Shown here piece by piece: positions 61,597 to 64,000 of a stretch of DNA of 64,000 nt (position 1 is the stretch's first letter; every line of letters begins with the position of its first letter). Origin of the DNA: Flavobacterium fluviale (GTDB lineage: Bacteria > Bacteroidota > Bacteroidia > Flavobacteriales > Flavobacteriaceae); assembly GCF_003312915.1 (NCBI RefSeq), contig NZ_CP030261.1:992001-1056000 (forward strand), given 5' to 3'. The notes under the pieces are model-generated. The model saw nothing but the letters and a program-made list of their open reading frames with translations. It was not told where the DNA came from and did no database searches. The position numbers and the translations under genes were made by a program.

Positions 61597-62649
61597 TTAA
61601 ACGTCGTCATAATCCACATAGATAGTATCTGATGTTGGATGCGCTTGACAAGTTAAAATTAAACCTTCGGCAATTTCGCTGTCTGTTAAAATAGAATTTT
61701 TAGTCATTTCGGCAGATCCTGCTGTAACACGTCCTAAGCAGCTGCTGCAAATTCCGCCTTGACAAGAATAAGGAGCATCAACACCTTGTTTTAATGCAGC
61801 ATCAAGAATAGTTTGCTTTTTAGACATTTCAAAAGTAGTTTCTTCATCGTCTACCAAAACTGTAATTTTTGTATGCCCTTCTTGAGAACCTTGAATTACA
61901 TGTTCTTCAGATGAAGAAGTAAAAAGCTCAAATTTAATAGCAGATTCTTTTACGTTTTTCTCCTTCAAAACATCAGAAACAGTATTAATCATTTCTTCTG
62001 GTCCGCAAAGGAAAAATTTGTCAAATTCAAGTTCTTTATGTTTATTATTTAAAACAAAATTTACCGCAGATTTTTCAATTCTTCCAAACAAAGCATTTTC
62101 AGCTTTTGCCTGACTAAATACGTAATGCACAAAAAATCTGCCTACATATTGTAATTGCAAATCGTGAAGTTCCTGATGAAACATAGTATTTTCTGGAGTT
62201 CTATTTCCATAAACTAATACAAATGAACTTTTAGGCTCATTTTTTAAAACCGATTTTATGATAGAAAGAACAGGAGTAATACCACTTCCAGCAACAAATG
62301 CAGCGTAGTTTTTTTGTCTTTCTGCATCTGGTTCAAAAGTGAATTTTCCTTCTGGCTGACCAACTTCAAGAACATCTCCTGGTTTTAATTTGGTATTGGC
62401 AAACTGAGAAAAAACCCCACTTTTTACAGCTTTAACAGCAATTCTTAATTCGCCGCTGTCTGGTGCAGAACAAATAGAATAAGCACGTCTAATTTCTTGA
62501 TTGTCAAGAGTTAGTTTTAGATTTATATATTGTCCAGCTATAAATTTATAATCTGGTTTTAGTTCTTCGGGAACATTAAAAAGTATAGAAACAGCATCTG
62601 CAGTTTCACGTTTTACCTCTTTAATTATAAGTTTTAAGAATGAAGGCAT
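61597..62649 (-). CDS. PaaE-like flavin reductase with C-terminal 2Fe-2S domain
   Basis: 350 aa from the ATG at 62649 (MPSFLKLIIKEVKRETADA). FAD-binding domain with RRAYSICSAPDSGELRIAV, an NAD(P)-binding domain (FVAGSGITPVLSIIKS, LVYGNRTPENTMFHQELHDL) and a plant-type ferredoxin domain with PYSCQGGICSSCLGRVTAG and a last Cys in LTCQAHP, giving four Cys ligands. Resembles the reductase of phenylacetyl-CoA epoxidase (PaaE), but no paa genes are nearby, so it may serve another oxygenase. The TTG at 62676 was discarded in favour of 62649, which lies downstream of a -7 box. Confidence 0.88.
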   Translation of the reverse strand: MPSFLKLIIKEVKRETADAVSILFNVPEELKPDYKFIAGQYINLKLTLDNQEIRRAYSICSAPDSGELRIAVKAVKSGVFSQFANTKLKPGDVLEVGQPEGKFTFEPDAERQKNYAAFVAGSGITPVLSIIKSVLKNEPKSSFVLVYGNRTPENTMFHQELHDLQLQYVGRFFVHYVFSQAKAENALFGRIEKSAVNFVLNNKHKELEFDKFFLCGPEEMINTVSDVLKEKNVKESAIKFELFTSSSEEHVIQGSQEGHTKITVLVDDEETTFEMSKKQTILDAALKQGVDAPYSCQGGICSSCLGRVTAGSAEMTKNSILTDSEIAEGLILTCQAHPTSDTIYVDYDDV

Positions 62650-62664
62650 GTTAGAATTTTTATG

Positions 62665-62672
62665 CAAAAGTA
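62665..62672 (-). promoter_or_regulatory. -7 promoter element of the reductase gene
   Basis: TACTTTTG on the minus strand, 16 bp before the ATG at 62649. Confidence 0.5.
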
Positions 62673-62735
62673 GCAAACCACTATTAAATGATTAGCACGA
62701 AATTATTTTTTTTAACTTTTTTTGTAACGTTTTCC

Positions 62736-62743
62736 TACATTTG
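62736..62743 (+). promoter_or_regulatory. -7 promoter element of the DUF5687 gene
   Basis: TACATTTG, 35 bp before the ATG at 62778; the spacing suggests a short untranslated leader. Confidence 0.45.
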
Positions 62744-62777
62744 ATCTCTCACTATAAAGAAACTAAAAATATAAACC

Positions 62778-64000
62778 ATGATTAAGAAGTTTATTTACCT
62801 CGAATGGAAAGCTTTCATTAGATCGGCATCCTTTGGGAAAAACCTGGCAATGAAAATAATAATAGGATTTTTAATGATCTATTTTTCCTTAATTTTCATT
62901 GGAATGGGAGTTGGAGCATTTTATATTCTAAAGGATATGAAATTGGAACCATTAAGAGCTGTTAACAAATTTCTTATTTATTATTTTCTTTTCGATTTAC
63001 TAATTAGGTTATTGCTTCAGGCAATTCCTGTTCTAAATATTAAGCCATTATTGGTTTTACCATTTAAAAAACCAACGATTGTTCATTTCTCTTTAGGAAA
63101 AACAGTTTTATCCTTTTTTAACTGGGTACATGCATTGTTTTTCATTCCATTTTCAGTTGTACTCATTTTAAACGGATATGATGTTGTTGGAATTCTATTT
63201 TGGCATTTAGGAATTATGGCTGTTATCTACATCAATAATTTTTTAAATATTATTTTAAGTAATATCGATAAGTTATTTATTGTTTTTGTAGTGCTGATTC
63301 TGGCTCTGGCTGGTGCGCAGTATTATAAGGTATTTGATGTAACAGTATTTACAACCCCATTTTTTCAAAATTTTCATGATGTAGAAGGATTGTTTTTAAT
63401 TCCGGTTGTAGTACTAATTGCCCTTCATGTTTTTACTTTCAAATATTTCAAGAAAAATTTATATCTAGACGCTGGACTTTCTGTTAAACAAGATGTTGCA
63501 GCAACAGAAAATCTTACATGGCTGAATCAGTTTGGGACTTTGGGGACATTTCTTAAAAATGACATTAAACTTATCAAAAGAAATAAGAGATCTAAAACAA
63601 CCATTTTTATGAGTATTCTCTTTTTGTTTTATGGACTTCTGTTTTTTTCAGGTGGAATTGAGGTTTATGAGAAACCGTACATGCAAATTTTTGGAGGCAT
63701 ATTTGTTTCAGGAGGATTTTTATTTGTTTTCGGGCAGTTCGTTCCAAGCTGGGATAGTTCGTATTACCAATTATTAATGACTCAAAATGTTCCGTACCGC
63801 GGTTACATTACTTCAAAATGGTGGCTGATAGTTATTGCTACTAGTATTTCGACAATTTTGGCATCGTTTTATCTCTTTTTCGGATGGAAAGTTTACCTAA
63901 TTATTATAGTGGGGGCAATTTACAATATTGGAGTAAATTCACATTTAGTCCTTCTTGGCGGAGCATTTACCAAAACACCAATCGATTTAAGTGTTGCAGG
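62778..64000 (+). CDS. DUF5687 (ABC-2-like permease) protein, 3' end outside the window
   Basis: ATG at 62778; 407 codons are visible and the frame stays open to the window edge. The N-terminus MIKKFIYLEWKAFIRSASFG and the many hydrophobic helices (IIIGFLMIYFSLIFIGMGVG, and ALFFIPFSVVLILNGYDVVG) fit DUF5687, a multi-pass family that pairs with an ATP-binding cassette protein encoded next to it. The ATPase would be expected beyond the right edge. The substrate is unknown. Confidence 0.88.
   Translation, partial: MIKKFIYLEWKAFIRSASFGKNLAMKIIIGFLMIYFSLIFIGMGVGAFYILKDMKLEPLRAVNKFLIYYFLFDLLIRLLLQAIPVLNIKPLLVLPFKKPTIVHFSLGKTVLSFFNWVHALFFIPFSVVLILNGYDVVGILFWHLGIMAVIYINNFLNIILSNIDKLFIVFVVLILALAGAQYYKVFDVTVFTTPFFQNFHDVEGLFLIPVVVLIALHVFTFKYFKKNLYLDAGLSVKQDVAATENLTWLNQFGTLGTFLKNDIKLIKRNKRSKTTIFMSILFLFYGLLFFSGGIEVYEKPYMQIFGGIFVSGGFLFVFGQFVPSWDSSYYQLLMTQNVPYRGYITSKWWLIVIATSISTILASFYLFFGWKVYLIIIVGAIYNIGVNSHLVLLGGAFTKTPIDLSVA

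Overview
The window looks like a chromosome segment of a Flavobacterium or close relative (Bacteroidota, Flavobacteriia). Pointers: AT-rich DNA; the Bacteroidota -7 promoter element TAnnTTTG in front of many genes; three secreted proteins with C-terminal type IX secretion (T9SS) sorting domains; flavobacterial families (GIN domain, DUF4254, DUF4175, DUF5687, DUF1294, HU-CCDC81/SPOR); and widespread small palindromic intergenic repeats. This is inference from sequence only; no search was run.

Layout. 0-12 kb: a GxxExxY fragment, trpS, a 41-aa membrane protein, dprA, an HU/SPOR envelope protein, two secreted proteins of unknown function, a PIF1-like helicase, an OmpH-like lipoprotein, a methyltransferase and mnmG. 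11.6-12.2 kb: a 550-bp intergenic region with eight ParB-box (parS-like) palindromes and a 7 x 14-bp tandem repeat; two more parS-like sites lie at 5.4 and 9.7 kb. 12.2-25 kb: ybeY and a giant DUF4175 protein (translationally overlapping), gltX, a stomatin-like SPFH protein, a small stress/envelope operon (YtxH, holin-X-like, DUF6327) and glnS with an unusual C-terminal extension. 25-27 kb: a ParE/RelE-type toxin-antitoxin pair ahead of folB, then tRNA-Cys followed by a decaying tandem array built from its own 3' end plus terminator, then two mobile-looking palindromes. 27-43 kb: rnr/GIN/LysE operon, rpiB, tex, two T9SS repeat proteins, a T9SS-exported GH8 glycosidase, tatA, an M23-like membrane stub and a GH3 (acyl-adenylate) enzyme. 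43-46 kb: a RAYT transposase with a nonsense codon, a phosphorylase-like protein, a Wzz-like protein and a lipoprotein. 47-56.4 kb: a surface polysaccharide cluster (flippase, two O-antigen ligase/polymerase-type proteins, three glycosyltransferases, a UDP-glucuronate decarboxylase-like enzyme, a PaaK-like adenylate enzyme) interrupted by an ORF6N pseudogene. 56.5-64 kb: purD, upp and DUF6341/DUF6427-like membrane proteins, DUF4254 plus glycosyltransferase 9, a PaaE-like reductase and the start of a DUF5687 permease.

How it works together: most genes are housekeeping (three aminoacyl-tRNA synthetases, tRNA modification, ribosome maturation, RNA decay, purine/pyrimidine and folate steps). The accessory content is the surface-glycan cluster, the T9SS-secreted proteins, the TA pair and the two broken mobile/phage-like genes. 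The observations I would follow first are the tRNA-Cys 3'-end tandem array and the parS/iteron cluster between mnmG and ybeY. I saw no CRISPR array, rRNA, intact insertion sequence or prophage.
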